Below, in pieces: positions 7,606 through 17,066 of a DNA stretch of 64,000 nucleotides. This DNA is from Methylophilus sp. 13. GTDB taxonomy: Bacteria; Pseudomonadota; Gammaproteobacteria; Burkholderiales; Methylophilaceae. How positions within the stretch are numbered: the stretch's first letter is position 1; each line of letters opens with the position of its first letter. The notes under the pieces were generated by a model. It saw only the letters and a list, made by a program, of their open reading frames with translations, was not told where the DNA came from and did not search any database. Both the position numbers and the translations under genes were made by a program. The stretch spans positions 51,023-115,022 of the forward strand of contig NZ_JADKYR010000005.1 of the NCBI RefSeq assembly GCF_015354335.1, read 5' to 3'.

Positions 7606-8085
7606 TTAGTGGTGATGACCACCGGCACCATGCACATGCTGGTGCTCGATTTCTTCTTGATTGGCTGAGCGTACGCTGGCAATCGTTGCCGTGAACAGCA
7701 GGCGCTGGCCGGCCCAGGGATGGTTGCCATCGACCACGACTTTACCATCTGCAATATCGGTGATGGTGTAAAGGATCACGTCGCCGGTTTCGTCTTCGCC
7801 TTCAAACTGCATACCGACTTTAAGGTCTTTGCTCGGAAAGGCGCTGGCCGGTTCAATTTGCACCAGATTGTCGTCGTACTCACCAAAGGCGTCTTCAGGG
7901 TCCAGGCTCACTTCTACCTTGTCACCGACATTTTTGCCATGCATGGCTTCTTCTACTTTGGGGAAAATGTTGTCATAACCGCCGTGCAGGTAGGCCACCG
8001 GCTCCTGGCTTTCTTCCAGAATGTCGCCATCGCTATTTTGCAGTTTATAGGTCATGGAGACCACGGTGTTCATTGCTACTTGCAT
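7606..8085 (-). CDS. slyD: FKBP-type peptidyl-prolyl isomerase, SlyD-like
   Basis: This is a 159-residue cytoplasmic FKBP-type prolyl isomerase and chaperone. It has the SlyD layout: a split FKBP domain beginning MNTVVSMTYKLQNSDGDILE, with FPKVEEAMHGKNVGDKVEV and an inserted IF chaperone domain. It then returns with VDGNHPWAGQRLLF, the family's VDGNHPLAG motif. The tail is short but His-rich (EHQHVHGAGGHHH), consistent with metal binding such as nickel. The start is ATG at 8085; a second ATG four codons later is possible. It is followed by a secreted nuclease gene, also on the minus strand, 60 bp upstream. Confidence 0.88.
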   Translation of the reverse strand: MQVAMNTVVSMTYKLQNSDGDILEESQEPVAYLHGGYDNIFPKVEEAMHGKNVGDKVEVSLDPEDAFGEYDDNLVQIEPASAFPSKDLKVGMQFEGEDETGDVILYTITDIADGKVVVDGNHPWAGQRLLFTATIASVRSANQEEIEHQHVHGAGGHHH

Positions 8086-8145
8086 GTGTTGAATCCTAAA
8101 GTTCGCTGTTAAAACAATATTCTAAAGGATATTGTGGCGACAGTG

Positions 8146-8643
8146 TCAGTCTTGGTGACGATAATGTTGACCGTATAATTTTCGCCATTGCCAGGGTGGC
8201 ATCGCCTCGCTTGATTGCCACAACCCCAAGCCTTGTTGTTGTGCCTGCTGTTGCAGGGCCTGCAAGTCGGTGCGTTTGGAGTAGCGCGCATTAAACCAGG
8301 CCATCCCTTGCGCCACCTGAAACTGGCTGGCTTCCGTGCCATCGCAGTAGAGGTGGCCCAGTTGCCTGCCGTATTGATCTTGGTCTTGGGTGTTGACCGT
8401 AATCTTTGCGCCGGTACACAGTTGACTCAGGCTGCGGCGGGATTGCTTGCCAAATGCTTGGTGCAGCTCAGGCGCATCAATGTCCAGCAAACGCAAGCGA
8501 TAATGGCTGCCTTGCGCCTGTATCAATACCGTGTCGCCATCAATGATTTTTTCAAGTTCTGGGGCGGCAATACTGCTATTGCAGAGCATGAGCCACAGGC
8601 AGGGGGCCAGCCATCTGCACAACACACGAACGCGAGTGGCCAT
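8146..8643 (-). CDS. Secreted thermonuclease-family (SNase-like) nuclease
   Basis: This is a 165-residue protein with a signal peptide (about residues 1-27, cleaved after SSIAA) and one staphylococcal-nuclease domain. Visible family features are IIDGDTVLIQ, the RLLDIDAPEL segment with the catalytic Arg and Asp, YGRQLGHLYCDG, and the C-terminal QQGLGLW. These proteins are known calcium-dependent nucleases acting on DNA and RNA outside the cytoplasm. The start is ATG at 8643. The gene lies 3 bp from nadB on the same strand, so it is probably co-transcribed, although no functional link is obvious. Confidence 0.85.
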   Translation of the reverse strand: MATRVRVLCRWLAPCLWLMLCNSSIAAPELEKIIDGDTVLIQAQGSHYRLRLLDIDAPELHQAFGKQSRRSLSQLCTGAKITVNTQDQDQYGRQLGHLYCDGTEASQFQVAQGMAWFNARYSKRTDLQALQQQAQQQGLGLWQSSEAMPPWQWRKLYGQHYRHQD

Positions 8644-8646
8644 ACG

Positions 8647-10257
8647 CTAATCAAGCAAGCTGGTATAGTTGTCCGGGGTGAGGACGGTAGGAATGGCTTC
8701 GGGCAACAGGTCTGGGTAGTCTTTGCTGTAATGCAAGCCACGGCTTTCATGGCGTTCGATGGCGCTGCGGACAATCAATTCCGCCACCTGTAACAGGTTA
8801 CGTAGTTCGATGAGGTCGTGACTGACTTTAAAGTTACTGTAAAACTCATGTACTTCATCGCGCAGCATATGGATGCGATGCAGTGCGCGGCTCAGGCGTT
8901 TGGTGGTCCGCACAATCCCTACGTAGTTCCACATGAACCGGCGCAACTCGTCCCAGGTGTGGGTGATCAGTACTTCTTCATCGGCGTCGGTAACGCGGCT
9001 TTCGTCCCAGTCCGGCAAGGAAATGGTCGGTTGCTGACCCTGTGACCGGATATCTTCGGCGCAGCTGCGACTGAAGGCCAGACACTCCAGCAAGGAGTTG
9101 CTGGCCAGGCGGTTGGCGCCGTGCAGGCCGGTGCAGGCGGTCTCGCCAATGGCATACAGGCAGTCAATATCGGTGCGGCCATGGATGTCGGTCATGACGC
9201 CGCCACAGGTGTAATGCGCTGCAGGCACCACGGGAATCGGTTGCTTGCTGATATCAATGCCCAATTGCAGGCAGCGCTGGTAAATATTCGGGAAGTGGGA
9301 CTGGATGAAATCCAGTGGTTTATGGCTGATGTCCAGGTAAACGCAATCCAGTCCGCGCTTTTTCATCTCGAAGTCGATGGCGCGCGCAACTACATCGCGC
9401 GGGGCCAGTTCCGCACGCTCGTCATGCCAAGGCATAAAGCGGGTGCCATCAGGCAATAATAGCAAGCCGCCTTCGCCACGCAGCACTTCTGAAATCAAAA
9501 ATGATTTGGCGTGCGGGTGATAGAGGCAAGTAGGGTGAAACTGCACAAACTCCAGGTTAGCCACGCGGCAACCCGCACGCCAGGCCATGGCAATACCGTC
9601 GCCGGTGCTGATGTCAGGGTTGGTGGTATACAAATAGACTTTACCCGCGCCCCCTGTGGCCGTCACTGTGTATTGGGCAGACAGTGTGATTACTTTGCCG
9701 GTCTGGTTGTTCAGCACATAGGCCCCCAGGCAACGGTTGGGGCCATCATTCTCGGTTTGCTTGAACAGTTTGTGTGTGGTGATCAGGTCCACCGCAATAT
9801 GGTGTTCCAGAATGGTAATGTTGGGGTGGGCACGTACGCGATCGGTCAGCGTAGTTTGCACCGCCTGGCCCGTGGCATCGGCCACGTGGACGACGCGCCG
9901 GTGGCTGTGCCCCCCCTCGCGGGTGAGATGCAGGCGGTCATCTTGAGCTTCACGCGTAAAATTCACGCCTTGCTGCAATAACCAGTCTATGCTGTCGCGG
10001 CCACTGGTCACCACCATGCGGGTGACTTCGCTGTCGCACAGGCCCGCGCCAGCGTCCAGCGTGTCTTTGATATGCGCCTCTACCGAATCTTCGCTATTGA
10101 GTACCGCCGCTATGCCGCCCTGTGCCCAGTTGCTGGCACTCATGGTCAGTTCGCGTTTGCTCAAGATACATACCCGGTATTGATCGGCCAGTCGTAAGGC
10201 CAGCGATTGGCCAGCCAGGCCACTACCAATAATCAAGACATCAAACACTTTATTCAT
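8647..10257 (-). CDS. nadB: L-aspartate oxidase
   Basis: NadB is an FAD enzyme that oxidises L-aspartate to iminoaspartate, the first step of NAD synthesis. The 536-residue protein shows the FAD dinucleotide-binding start [19 protein letters not shown]. It also has [44 protein letters not shown] and the conserved [17 protein letters not shown] near the C-terminus. The length is typical. It is divergent from rpoE across a 209-bp intergenic region, the same gene arrangement found in gammaproteobacteria. Cytoplasmic. Confidence 0.94.
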   Translation of the reverse strand: MNKVFDVLIIGSGLAGQSLALRLADQYRVCILSKRELTMSASNWAQGGIAAVLNSEDSVEAHIKDTLDAGAGLCDSEVTRMVVTSGRDSIDWLLQQGVNFTREAQDDRLHLTREGGHSHRRVVHVADATGQAVQTTLTDRVRAHPNITILEHHIAVDLITTHKLFKQTENDGPNRCLGAYVLNNQTGKVITLSAQYTVTATGGAGKVYLYTTNPDISTGDGIAMAWRAGCRVANLEFVQFHPTCLYHPHAKSFLISEVLRGEGGLLLLPDGTRFMPWHDERAELAPRDVVARAIDFEMKKRGLDCVYLDISHKPLDFIQSHFPNIYQRCLQLGIDISKQPIPVVPAAHYTCGGVMTDIHGRTDIDCLYAIGETACTGLHGANRLASNSLLECLAFSRSCAEDIRSQGQQPTISLPDWDESRVTDADEEVLITHTWDELRRFMWNYVGIVRTTKRLSRALHRIHMLRDEVHEFYSNFKVSHDLIELRNLLQVAELIVRSAIERHESRGLHYSKDYPDLLPEAIPTVLTPDNYTSLLD

Positions 10258-10274
10258 AAACGGGCGTGGTCAAC

Positions 10275-10303
10275 GGAACTTTTGAAGAGGGCGGTCAGTC
10301 GTA
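10275..10303 (+). promoter_or_regulatory. Possible sigma-E-type promoter of the rpoE operon
   Basis: GGAACTT (10275-10281) is the exact -35 consensus of RpoE-type sigma factors. A weak -10 candidate, TCGTA at 10299-10303, follows at 17 bp. Autoregulation of rpoE from such a promoter is well known in other bacteria. The weak -10 keeps confidence low. Confidence 0.35.
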
Positions 10304-10466
10304 CTAGTGTTCGCATTGCGTGTTGCAACTGCAAACAATACTAAGGGATGAGACGATGTTACACACAGCAAATTTAGAGGCGTTAACGCGCACTGGGTTC
10401 GTCGAAAATAACACAAAAGCGTATACTACTCCCAATCATAAAATTACCCAAGGGAGTCATCGCGAT

Positions 10467-11096
10467 ATGACTGTTCAGGCGGCGAGCGCCAAACAGCAAG
10501 AGAATAAAGAGTTTGACCAGATGCTGGTTGAACGCGCTCAACAAGGCGATAAACGCGCCTTTGGATTGCTGGTGGAAAAATACCATCGCAAGTTGGGCCG
10601 CTTGCTGTCGCGTATGATCCGCGATCAGGCAGAAGTGGAAGATGTGGTGCAGGAGTCTTTTATCAAGGCTTATCGTGCGCTGCACAGCTTCCGTGGGGAC
10701 AGTGCGTTTTATACCTGGCTGTACCGGATTGGCATTAACACGGCCAAGAATTATCTGGTGTCCATGGGGCGCAAGCCGCAGGTGATGCAGGATGTCGAAA
10801 TTGAGGATGTCGAGAATTTTGATGAAGGTGAAGACATGCGTACGATGGAGACGCCTGAAACATCCCTGATGACCAAGGAGATTGCGCAAACCGTGAATGA
10901 TGCGATTGCTGCGTTGCCAGATGAGTTGCGCACTGCGATCACCTTGCGTGAGCTAGAGGGTTTGAGTTATGAGGACATTGCCAGTGTCATGCAGTGCCCG
11001 ATTGGCACGGTGCGATCCCGTATTTTCCGTGCCCGTGAGACCATTGCCGCGAAATTGAGGCCGTTGTTGGATACGCCACACAATAAACGCTGGTAG
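10467..11096 (+). CDS. rpoE: RNA polymerase sigma factor RpoE (ECF, envelope stress)
   Basis: This is a group 4 (ECF) sigma factor. The ATG at 10467 follows AAGGGAG by 10 bp, giving 209 residues; the open frame starts at 10320 but the extra N-terminus is unlike the family. Region 2 is clear: DKRAFGLLVEKYHRKLGRLL, DVVQESFIKAYRALHSF and SAFYTWLYRIGINTAKNYLV. Region 4 carries LPDELRTAITLRELEGLSYE and CPIGTVRSRIFRARE. It is followed by its anti-sigma factor gene rseA and by rseB and mucD, the envelope-stress operon. A GGAACTT motif upstream suggests autoregulation. Confidence 0.95.
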   Translation: MTVQAASAKQQENKEFDQMLVERAQQGDKRAFGLLVEKYHRKLGRLLSRMIRDQAEVEDVVQESFIKAYRALHSFRGDSAFYTWLYRIGINTAKNYLVSMGRKPQVMQDVEIEDVENFDEGEDMRTMETPETSLMTKEIAQTVNDAIAALPDELRTAITLRELEGLSYEDIASVMQCPIGTVRSRIFRARETIAAKLRPLLDTPHNKRW

Positions 11097-11195
11097 TGGC
11101 ATGATTTGTTATAAAAATTTGATTGGGTGTGTAGGTGTTATGACAAATTTTTTGTTAAATGCTAACATAAAAACATTGATTGATTTGGGGTTATT

Positions 11196-11660
11196 ATGAA
11201 GCAGCAATTATCTGCCTTGGTCGACGGTGAGGTCGATGTTGAACGCTGTGAACATATATTCTTGGCGGCCAAATCTACTGGCGAGGTTGCACAAGCCTGG
11301 CGCGAGTATCACGTGATCCGTGACGTCATGCGCGATGAGCTGTGGATGCAGTCAGACATGACCAGCCGCATTATGACCGCACTTGAAGATGAACCGACAC
11401 TATTGGCGCCGCAAGCCATCGCCAATGCCGACAAAGTGACGCGTATCCGCCCGCGTTTTGACAAGTACACCTGGTCTATTGCCGCGTCTGTGGCTGCTGC
11501 CTTTTTTGTTGGCATGTTTGTGCTTAATCAACCTGAGGCGCCTGCCCCTGCGCAGATTGCCGACAATGATACCGAGCAATATGTATTGGCTCATCATAAT
11601 TATGCGCCGAGTAGTGTGACTTATTACACGCATAATGTTGCCTATACGGCTGGCGAATAA
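11196..11660 (+). CDS. rseA: Anti-sigma-E factor RseA-like
   Basis: This is a 154-residue inner-membrane anti-sigma factor. The N-terminal RseA domain starts MKQQLSALVDGEVDVERCE and continues with AWREYHVIRDVMRDE, the helices that hold RpoE. A single membrane helix at about 92-110 (WSIAASVAAAFFVGMFVL) separates it from a short periplasmic tail of about 40 residues. The tail is Tyr/His-rich and is expected to contact RseB. It is shorter than E. coli RseA (216 residues), as is normal in betaproteobacteria. Regulated proteolysis releases RpoE in the known systems. Confidence 0.85.
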   Translation: MKQQLSALVDGEVDVERCEHIFLAAKSTGEVAQAWREYHVIRDVMRDELWMQSDMTSRIMTALEDEPTLLAPQAIANADKVTRIRPRFDKYTWSIAASVAAAFFVGMFVLNQPEAPAPAQIADNDTEQYVLAHHNYAPSSVTYYTHNVAYTAGE

Positions 11661-11697
11661 AATTTCTTTCACTCATCATTTGGTTGTTGCTACTGCT

Positions 11698-12651
11698 ATG
11701 TTTTGGCGGATTGTTGCTTCGATTTCATGCCTGTTCATGGTGCAGCAGGCAGCCTTTGCTGAAGAAGATTTATGGTCAACCATGCAGAAAACCGCCTCTG
11801 CTGCCAGAGAGCTCAATTATCAGGGGCTGTTTGTCTATCACAATGGCTCCATGATCCGTTCGGTTCAAATCACCCACATTTATGAAGGTGGCCGCGAATT
11901 CACACGTAATGTGGTGCTGGATGGCCGCCCGCGTGAAGTATTCAGTGAAGGCGATGATATCGTCATTTTTAATGCCAAAAATGACAAGGTCGTGATCGAG
12001 AAACGCCGTGGCCAAAACCTGTTCCCGGCCATGCTGCCCACACAGCTGTATCCCCTCAAGCAAAATTACAAGCTCAAGTTTGTCGGACAGGAACGCATTG
12101 CCGGGCGTCTGGCACAGGTCATCGACATGGTGCCGAATGACAATTTGCGTTACCAGTACCGCATTTGGTCGGATACTGAATATGGCTTGTTGCTCAAAAT
12201 GAGCATGATGGATATGCAAGGGCATACCTTGGAGCAAATTGGGTTTAACCAGGTGTCTATGCTGCATACCAAAGATCTGGATTGGTTTCAGCCCAAGATT
12301 GATGCGACCAAGCCTTATGTGATGGATGACACCACCGAGCTTACGCACGTAGAAGATAACGTGGTGGTGCCGAATTTACCGACGGGCTATAAAAAAATTG
12401 ACCAGATCAGTTTAAAAGTGCCCGGCAGGACTGCCCCCGTGCAGCAATGGATTTTTTCTGATGGATTGGCTTCGGTGTCACTGTTTGTCGAGCCGATGGT
12501 AAAAGGCATGCAGCCCCGCGTCGGTAAGAAAAATATGGGCTCTACCAATGTGTACGCCCATGTCCTCAATGGCTACCAGCTGGTGGTGGTGGGGGAAGTT
12601 CCGGCGCAAACCGTGGAACAGATTGCGCAGCAAGTGACCTTCAAAAAGTAA
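11698..12651 (+). CDS. rseB: Sigma-E factor regulatory protein RseB (MucB)
   Basis: RseB is the periplasmic protein that protects RseA from cleavage and senses lipoprotein or LPS stress. I place the start at ATG 11698 because it gives a compact signal peptide (FWRIVASISCLFMVQQAAFA). The frame is open from an ATG at 11635 that overlaps rseA, and no start has a good ribosome binding site. The mature protein has the MucB/RseB N-terminal fold with LNYQGLFVYHNGSMIRSVQI and DGRPREVF. The C-terminal domain carries PTGYKKI and GLASVSLFVEP. Length is 317 residues, normal for the family. Confidence 0.9.
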   Translation: MFWRIVASISCLFMVQQAAFAEEDLWSTMQKTASAARELNYQGLFVYHNGSMIRSVQITHIYEGGREFTRNVVLDGRPREVFSEGDDIVIFNAKNDKVVIEKRRGQNLFPAMLPTQLYPLKQNYKLKFVGQERIAGRLAQVIDMVPNDNLRYQYRIWSDTEYGLLLKMSMMDMQGHTLEQIGFNQVSMLHTKDLDWFQPKIDATKPYVMDDTTELTHVEDNVVVPNLPTGYKKIDQISLKVPGRTAPVQQWIFSDGLASVSLFVEPMVKGMQPRVGKKNMGSTNVYAHVLNGYQLVVVGEVPAQTVEQIAQQVTFKK

Positions 12652-12890
12652 TGGCTGCCTGTCTGTTTGTGCCTGCCTTGGTCCCGCCTCCTTGAAATCA
12701 TGCCGCAATATTTCGTTGCTATCCTCTTTCATTCGCTGTTATGGTGTGCTTTGGCGCGTGTGAGTTGGCGCTTGTATTTATCAGCAATGGCACCATTTAC
12801 ATGCAATAGCAAACGCATGCTGGTCAGGGATGTTCGGCGTGTACAATCAACAACTTAATTTTTAATAATCATTAAATGATAGGAATAATC

Positions 12891-14312
12891 ATGATGAGAC
12901 GATGGATGTCTGGCCTCATGTTCGCGTGTGCCATCACATTGACCCAACCAATCTTGCATGCCCATGCTAAGGACTTGCCTGATTTTACCGAACTTGCAGA
13001 AAAACAAGGTCCGGCAGTCGTGAATATCAGCATTACTTCGGTGGTGCACGGCGGCGGTACCATCGGTTTTCCAGGCATGCCCAACGATGAGAACTTGCAA
13101 GAATTTTTGCGCCGCTTCGGCATTCCAGGCATGCCCGGGATGCCAGGTCAGGAAGGTGGGCAGGATTATAAAACCCAGTCACTGGGCTCGGGCTTCATCC
13201 TGAGTAGCGATGGCTATATTTTAACCAACGCGCATGTGGTGAACGAGGCCGATGAAGTGCTGGTGAAGCTGTATGACAAGCGTGAATTCAAAGCCAAGAT
13301 TATTGGTGCTGACAAGCGCACCGATGTGGCCTTGATTAAGATCGAGGCGACCGGCTTGCCCAAGGTGACTGTAGGTGACCCGAATGCGTTGAAAGTCGGG
13401 GAATGGGTGGCAGCGATTGGTTCGCCATTTGGTCTCGAAAACACGATGACGGCCGGTATTGTCAGTGCCAAGGGTCGCGCCTTACCGCAAGAAAACTATG
13501 TCCCGTTTATTCAAACCGATGTCGCCATTAACCCGGGTAACTCGGGGGGGCCATTATTTAACTTGCGCGGTGAAGTGGTCGGCATCAACTCGCAAATCTA
13601 CAGCAAGAATGGCGGTTCCATGGGCTTGTCATTCAGTATTCCGATTGATGTTGCCATTGATATTTCCAACCAGCTCAAGGCCAATGGCCGCATTTCACGC
13701 GGCTGGCTCGGGATTGGTATTCAGGAAGTGACCAAGGACCTGGCTGAGTCCTTTGGCCTCAAGCAAACCAGCGGTGCCTTGATTGCCGGCGTCGAGAAAA
13801 ACAGCCCGGCCGACAAAGGCGGGCTGGAAGCCGGTGACATTATTCTCAAGTTTGACGGCAAGCCGATTACGACATCGAGTGATTTGCCTCGTGTGGTGGC
13901 AGCCACCAAACCGGGTAAAGTGGTGCCGGTAGAAATCCTGCGTAAAGGCGCCAGTAAAACCTTGCAGCTGGGCGTTGGTGAAATGCCGAGCGAGCAACCT
14001 GAAGCTGCCGCAACCAGCAAAGAACCCACTAAGGCAGAGTCCAACAAGATAGGCTTGACCTTGCGTGAATTGACGCCACAGCAAAAGAAAAAGCTCAACG
14101 GCAAGAATGGCCTGCTTGTGATTGAAAGTGTGGGTGCGGCTGCACAGGCCGGGATCCGTCGCGGTGATGTCATTCTCGGTCTGAATAACAATGAAAGCCA
14201 GAGCGTGGATGCCTTTAACAAGCAGATCAATGCGGTTGCCAGTGGCAAAACGATTGCTGTGCTGGTGCAGCGTGGAGATAGCACGCTGTATGTACCGATT
14301 AAAGTAAAATAA
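12891..14312 (+). CDS. mucD: Periplasmic Do-family serine protease MucD/DegQ
   Basis: This is a 473-residue periplasmic protease-chaperone. I chose ATG 12891 because TAGGAATAATC precedes it; ATG 12876 is possible. A signal peptide (about 1-26, ending HAHA) is followed by a trypsin-like domain with His in LTNAHVVNE, Asp in KRTDVALIKI and Ser in INPGNSGGPLFN. Two PDZ domains follow (from about RGWLGIGIQEV and from KIGLTLRELTP). A Gly/Met/Pro-rich loop with three PGMP copies lies near residues 60-90. It closes the rpoE-rseA-rseB-mucD group, and in Pseudomonas MucD restrains the sigma-E/AlgU response. A 239-bp gap before it may hold its own promoter. Confidence 0.94.
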   Translation: MMRRWMSGLMFACAITLTQPILHAHAKDLPDFTELAEKQGPAVVNISITSVVHGGGTIGFPGMPNDENLQEFLRRFGIPGMPGMPGQEGGQDYKTQSLGSGFILSSDGYILTNAHVVNEADEVLVKLYDKREFKAKIIGADKRTDVALIKIEATGLPKVTVGDPNALKVGEWVAAIGSPFGLENTMTAGIVSAKGRALPQENYVPFIQTDVAINPGNSGGPLFNLRGEVVGINSQIYSKNGGSMGLSFSIPIDVAIDISNQLKANGRISRGWLGIGIQEVTKDLAESFGLKQTSGALIAGVEKNSPADKGGLEAGDIILKFDGKPITTSSDLPRVVAATKPGKVVPVEILRKGASKTLQLGVGEMPSEQPEAAATSKEPTKAESNKIGLTLRELTPQQKKKLNGKNGLLVIESVGAAAQAGIRRGDVILGLNNNESQSVDAFNKQINAVASGKTIAVLVQRGDSTLYVPIKVK

Positions 14313-14334
14313 GGTACGGCTGCTTGCAGTGAAC

Positions 14335-14364
14335 AAAAAAAGACAGGTCGCCCTGTCTTTTTTT
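14335..14364. terminator. Bidirectional intrinsic terminator
   Basis: A 13-bp stem, AAAAAAAGACAGG / CCTGTCTTTTTTT, with a TCGC loop lies between the convergent mucD and lipoprotein genes. The A- and T-runs on either side allow use in both directions. Confidence 0.92.
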
Positions 14365-14380
14365 GTTTTTGAGGCGGGGG

Positions 14381-14938
14381 TTAGTAGGCGAGCATGGAAA
14401 TATTGTCACTGCTGAGTTTTAATTGATTCAGCGCTTCAATCACACTGCGAATATTTTCATGGATGGCACCCTCGTTAGCAATTTTGATGCGAATAAAGCC
14501 AATCGCTGAGTCGCTAAACGTCGCAGTGTAGGGCGTAGAAATGATTTTTGAGTAAAGGACTTTTTGGGTTGCGCGTTCTGTCAGGGTGTACTCCACGGCA
14601 GCTGTCACTGTCATGTCCAGCCCGGCAACCGGTTGATCCAGGCTTAGTAATTTGGCGTCCAGTGTGTATTTGCTGCTTTGTCCTGAGTTGCTCAGTAACA
14701 GTGCATTACGCAAAGACTCCTCAAGTGCCTGCTTGAATCCATCATTGCCCACCTTGGAAACCCACAGGGGATTGGTCGATTTTCCGCCAGAAACTGATTG
14801 AATGGTGACGTTTTCTTTAAGTTGAGCATTAGGCAAAGAGCTGTTATTAGCCGGTTTGACTGTCATTTTGTCAATGGCGGCGGGTGAGGCACAACCAGCC
14901 AAGAGTGCTGAAGTGAGTACAAGCACGACTTTGTACAT
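14381..14938 (-). CDS. Hypothetical lipoprotein
   Basis: This is a 185-residue lipoprotein from the ATG at 14938, chosen because it opens directly into a signal peptide with lipobox LAGC and has AGGGAG upstream. The longer frame to 15130 is not supported. The mature part includes SSKYTLDAKLLSLDQP, MTVTAAVEYTL and a region with conserved-looking SDSAIGFIRIKIANEGAIHE. This looks like the uncharacterised outer-membrane lipoprotein group related to YajG or ABC-type auxiliary components, but I cannot name it. It interrupts the common betaproteobacterial run from mucD to lepA and faces against both, so it was probably inserted. Confidence 0.7.
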   Translation of the reverse strand: MYKVVLVLTSALLAGCASPAAIDKMTVKPANNSSLPNAQLKENVTIQSVSGGKSTNPLWVSKVGNDGFKQALEESLRNALLLSNSGQSSKYTLDAKLLSLDQPVAGLDMTVTAAVEYTLTERATQKVLYSKIISTPYTATFSDSAIGFIRIKIANEGAIHENIRSVIEALNQLKLSSDNISMLAY

Positions 14939-15167
14939 AAGATTAACTCCCTGAAATATGTTTTTAGTGAATGCAGCGTCCCCATAAGCGTGGACGTTTG
15001 CAAACTTTAATGCAGAACGGTCAGGCGAGCATGCTGTTCGCATTAAAAAGCGATTAATTGGGAAATTTTCCTGGGTTTGGCTGTGCGCTTTACAGGGCCG
15101 CCCGCACTTGCCGCAAACAAAATAAATCACTGATATTCATGCATTTGCTGTAAAATACGCACGATTT

Positions 15168-15190
15168 GAAAGGCGCTTCAAGCGCCTTTC
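15168..15190 (+). promoter_or_regulatory. Leader hairpin ahead of lepA
   Basis: A perfect 9-bp stem, GAAAGGCGC / GCGCCTTTC, with a TTCAA loop lies 28 bp before the lepA start. A TAAAAT -10 candidate (15151-15156) would place transcription start just before it. It may stabilise the mRNA end; its tail TTGCTTG is too short a T-run for a convincing terminator. Confidence 0.5.
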
Positions 15191-15217
15191 TTGCTTGTAA
15201 ATAACGCATAACAGAAC

Positions 15218-17017
15218 ATGAAAAATATTCGTAATTTTTCGATCATTGCCCACATTGACCACGGCAAATCCACCTTGGCTGACCGCATTATCCAGTTGTG
15301 CGGTGGCCTGGAAGCACGCGAGATGGAAGCGCAAGTGCTTGATAGCATGGATATCGAGCGTGAACGCGGCATTACGATCAAGGCACAAACAGCGGCGTTG
15401 CAATACAAAGCCAATAATGGCGAAACCTATTTCCTCAACCTGATTGATACCCCTGGACACGTTGACTTCAGCTATGAAGTCAGCCGCTCCTTATCGGCCT
15501 GTGAAGGTGCATTGCTGGTGGTGGATGCTTCGCAAGGCGTGGAAGCGCAAAGTGTGGCTAACTGCTATACCGCGATTGATCTCGGCGTGGAAGTGACGCC
15601 CGTCCTGAACAAGATCGACTTGCCATCGGCAGACCCTGCGCGCGTGTCACAGGAAATTGAAGATGTGATTGGGGTGGATGCCACTGATGCGGTGCGTTGC
15701 TCAGCCAAAACCGGCGAGGGTGTGCGCGATGTGCTGGAAGAAGTGGTCGCCAAAGTGCCACCCCCTAGAGGCGATGTTTCTGCACCCTTGAAAGCGCTGG
15801 TGATCGATGCCTGGTTTGATAACTATGTGGGTGTGGTCATGCTGGTGCGCGTGGTGGATGGTGTGTTGCGCGCCAAGGAAAAAATCCGCCTGATGGCCAC
15901 CGGTGCGGAATACCTGTGTGAGCAGGTGGGGGTGTTTACGCCCAAGTCTCTGCAGCGCCAGCAACTGAGTGCGGGTGAGGTAGGCTTTATCATTGCCGGG
16001 ATTAAAGAGCTGGCGGCGGCCAAAGTCGGTGATACGGTGACGCTTGCCGGGGCCGGGAAATCTGCCACTGAACCACTGCCAGGCTTTAAAGAAGTGAAGC
16101 CACAAGTGTTTGCGGGGCTGTACCCGGTCGAATCCAATCAATTTGAGTCATTGCGTACTGCGCTGGAAAAATTGAGCCTGAATGACTCCAGCTTGCAGTT
16201 TGAGCCAGAAAATTCCACAGCACTGGGGTTTGGTTTCCGCTGCGGATTCCTCGGTTTGTTGCATATGGAAATCGTACAAGAGCGCCTGGAGCGTGAGTAC
16301 GATATGGACCTGATTACGACCGCGCCCACCGTGATTTATGAGCTATTGCTCAAAAGTGGCGAGGTCATACAAATCGAAAACCCGTCACGTCTGCCTGAGC
16401 CTTCACGCATTGAAGAAATTCGTGAGCCCATGATTGTAGTCAATCTGCTCATGCCGCAAGACTATGTCGGGCCGGTGATGACCTTGTGTAATAACAAGCG
16501 CGGTGTCCAGCGTAATATGCAGTATATGGGCCGCCAGGTGATGTTGAGTTATGAAATGCCGCTGAATGAGGTGGTGCTCGATTTCTTTGATAAACTGAAG
16601 TCGGTTTCGCGTGGCTATGCCTCGATGGATTACGAGTTTCTCGAGTTCCGTGCGGCCGATCTGGTCAAGCTGGATATCATGGTGAACGGTGAGCGTGTGG
16701 ATGCATTGAGCCTGATTGTGCACCGCGCCAACAGCATTTACCGTGGCCGCGAACTGGTTTCTAAAATGCGCGAGCTGATTCCACGGCAAATGTTTGATAT
16801 TGCCATCCAGGCCTCTATCGGCGCCAATATTATTGCGCGTGAAACTGTGAAGGCGATGCGTAAAAACGTGCTGGCTAAATGTTACGGCGGCGATATTACG
16901 CGTAAGCGCAAGTTGCTGGAAAAACAAAAAGAAGGTAAAAAGCGTATGAAGCAGGTGGGCAATGTGGAAATTCCACAAGAAGCCTTCCTGGCGATCTTGC
17001 GTGTAGAAGATAAATAA
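15218..17017 (+). CDS. lepA: Translation elongation factor 4 (LepA)
   Basis: LepA/EF-4 is a ribosome-dependent GTPase acting during stress or translation initiation. The 599-residue protein starts at ATG 15218 with [20 protein letters not shown] (G1), then RGITIKAQ (G2), DTPGHVDF (G3), NKIDLPSA (G4) and the SAKTG (G5) motif. The characteristic C-terminal domain carries RGYASMDYE and the basic end with [19 protein letters not shown]. It leads the lepA-lepB-DUF4845-rnc-era-recO group, all in one direction with short gaps. Confidence 0.96.
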   Translation: MKNIRNFSIIAHIDHGKSTLADRIIQLCGGLEAREMEAQVLDSMDIERERGITIKAQTAALQYKANNGETYFLNLIDTPGHVDFSYEVSRSLSACEGALLVVDASQGVEAQSVANCYTAIDLGVEVTPVLNKIDLPSADPARVSQEIEDVIGVDATDAVRCSAKTGEGVRDVLEEVVAKVPPPRGDVSAPLKALVIDAWFDNYVGVVMLVRVVDGVLRAKEKIRLMATGAEYLCEQVGVFTPKSLQRQQLSAGEVGFIIAGIKELAAAKVGDTVTLAGAGKSATEPLPGFKEVKPQVFAGLYPVESNQFESLRTALEKLSLNDSSLQFEPENSTALGFGFRCGFLGLLHMEIVQERLEREYDMDLITTAPTVIYELLLKSGEVIQIENPSRLPEPSRIEEIREPMIVVNLLMPQDYVGPVMTLCNNKRGVQRNMQYMGRQVMLSYEMPLNEVVLDFFDKLKSVSRGYASMDYEFLEFRAADLVKLDIMVNGERVDALSLIVHRANSIYRGRELVSKMRELIPRQMFDIAIQASIGANIIARETVKAMRKNVLAKCYGGDITRKRKLLEKQKEGKKRMKQVGNVEIPQEAFLAILRVEDK

Positions 17018-17066
17018 TCACGATTCATCATCACCGCGCGTGATGGTGCTTACTCAGGAAACAAGC

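Noticed and set aside
9511..9981. 156-codon plus-strand frame within nadB
   Set aside because: Antisense to conserved NadB motifs; shadow frame.
12667..12858. 64-codon open frame between rseB and mucD
   Set aside because: No ribosome binding site, no recognisable domain, and odd composition; more likely the mucD upstream region.
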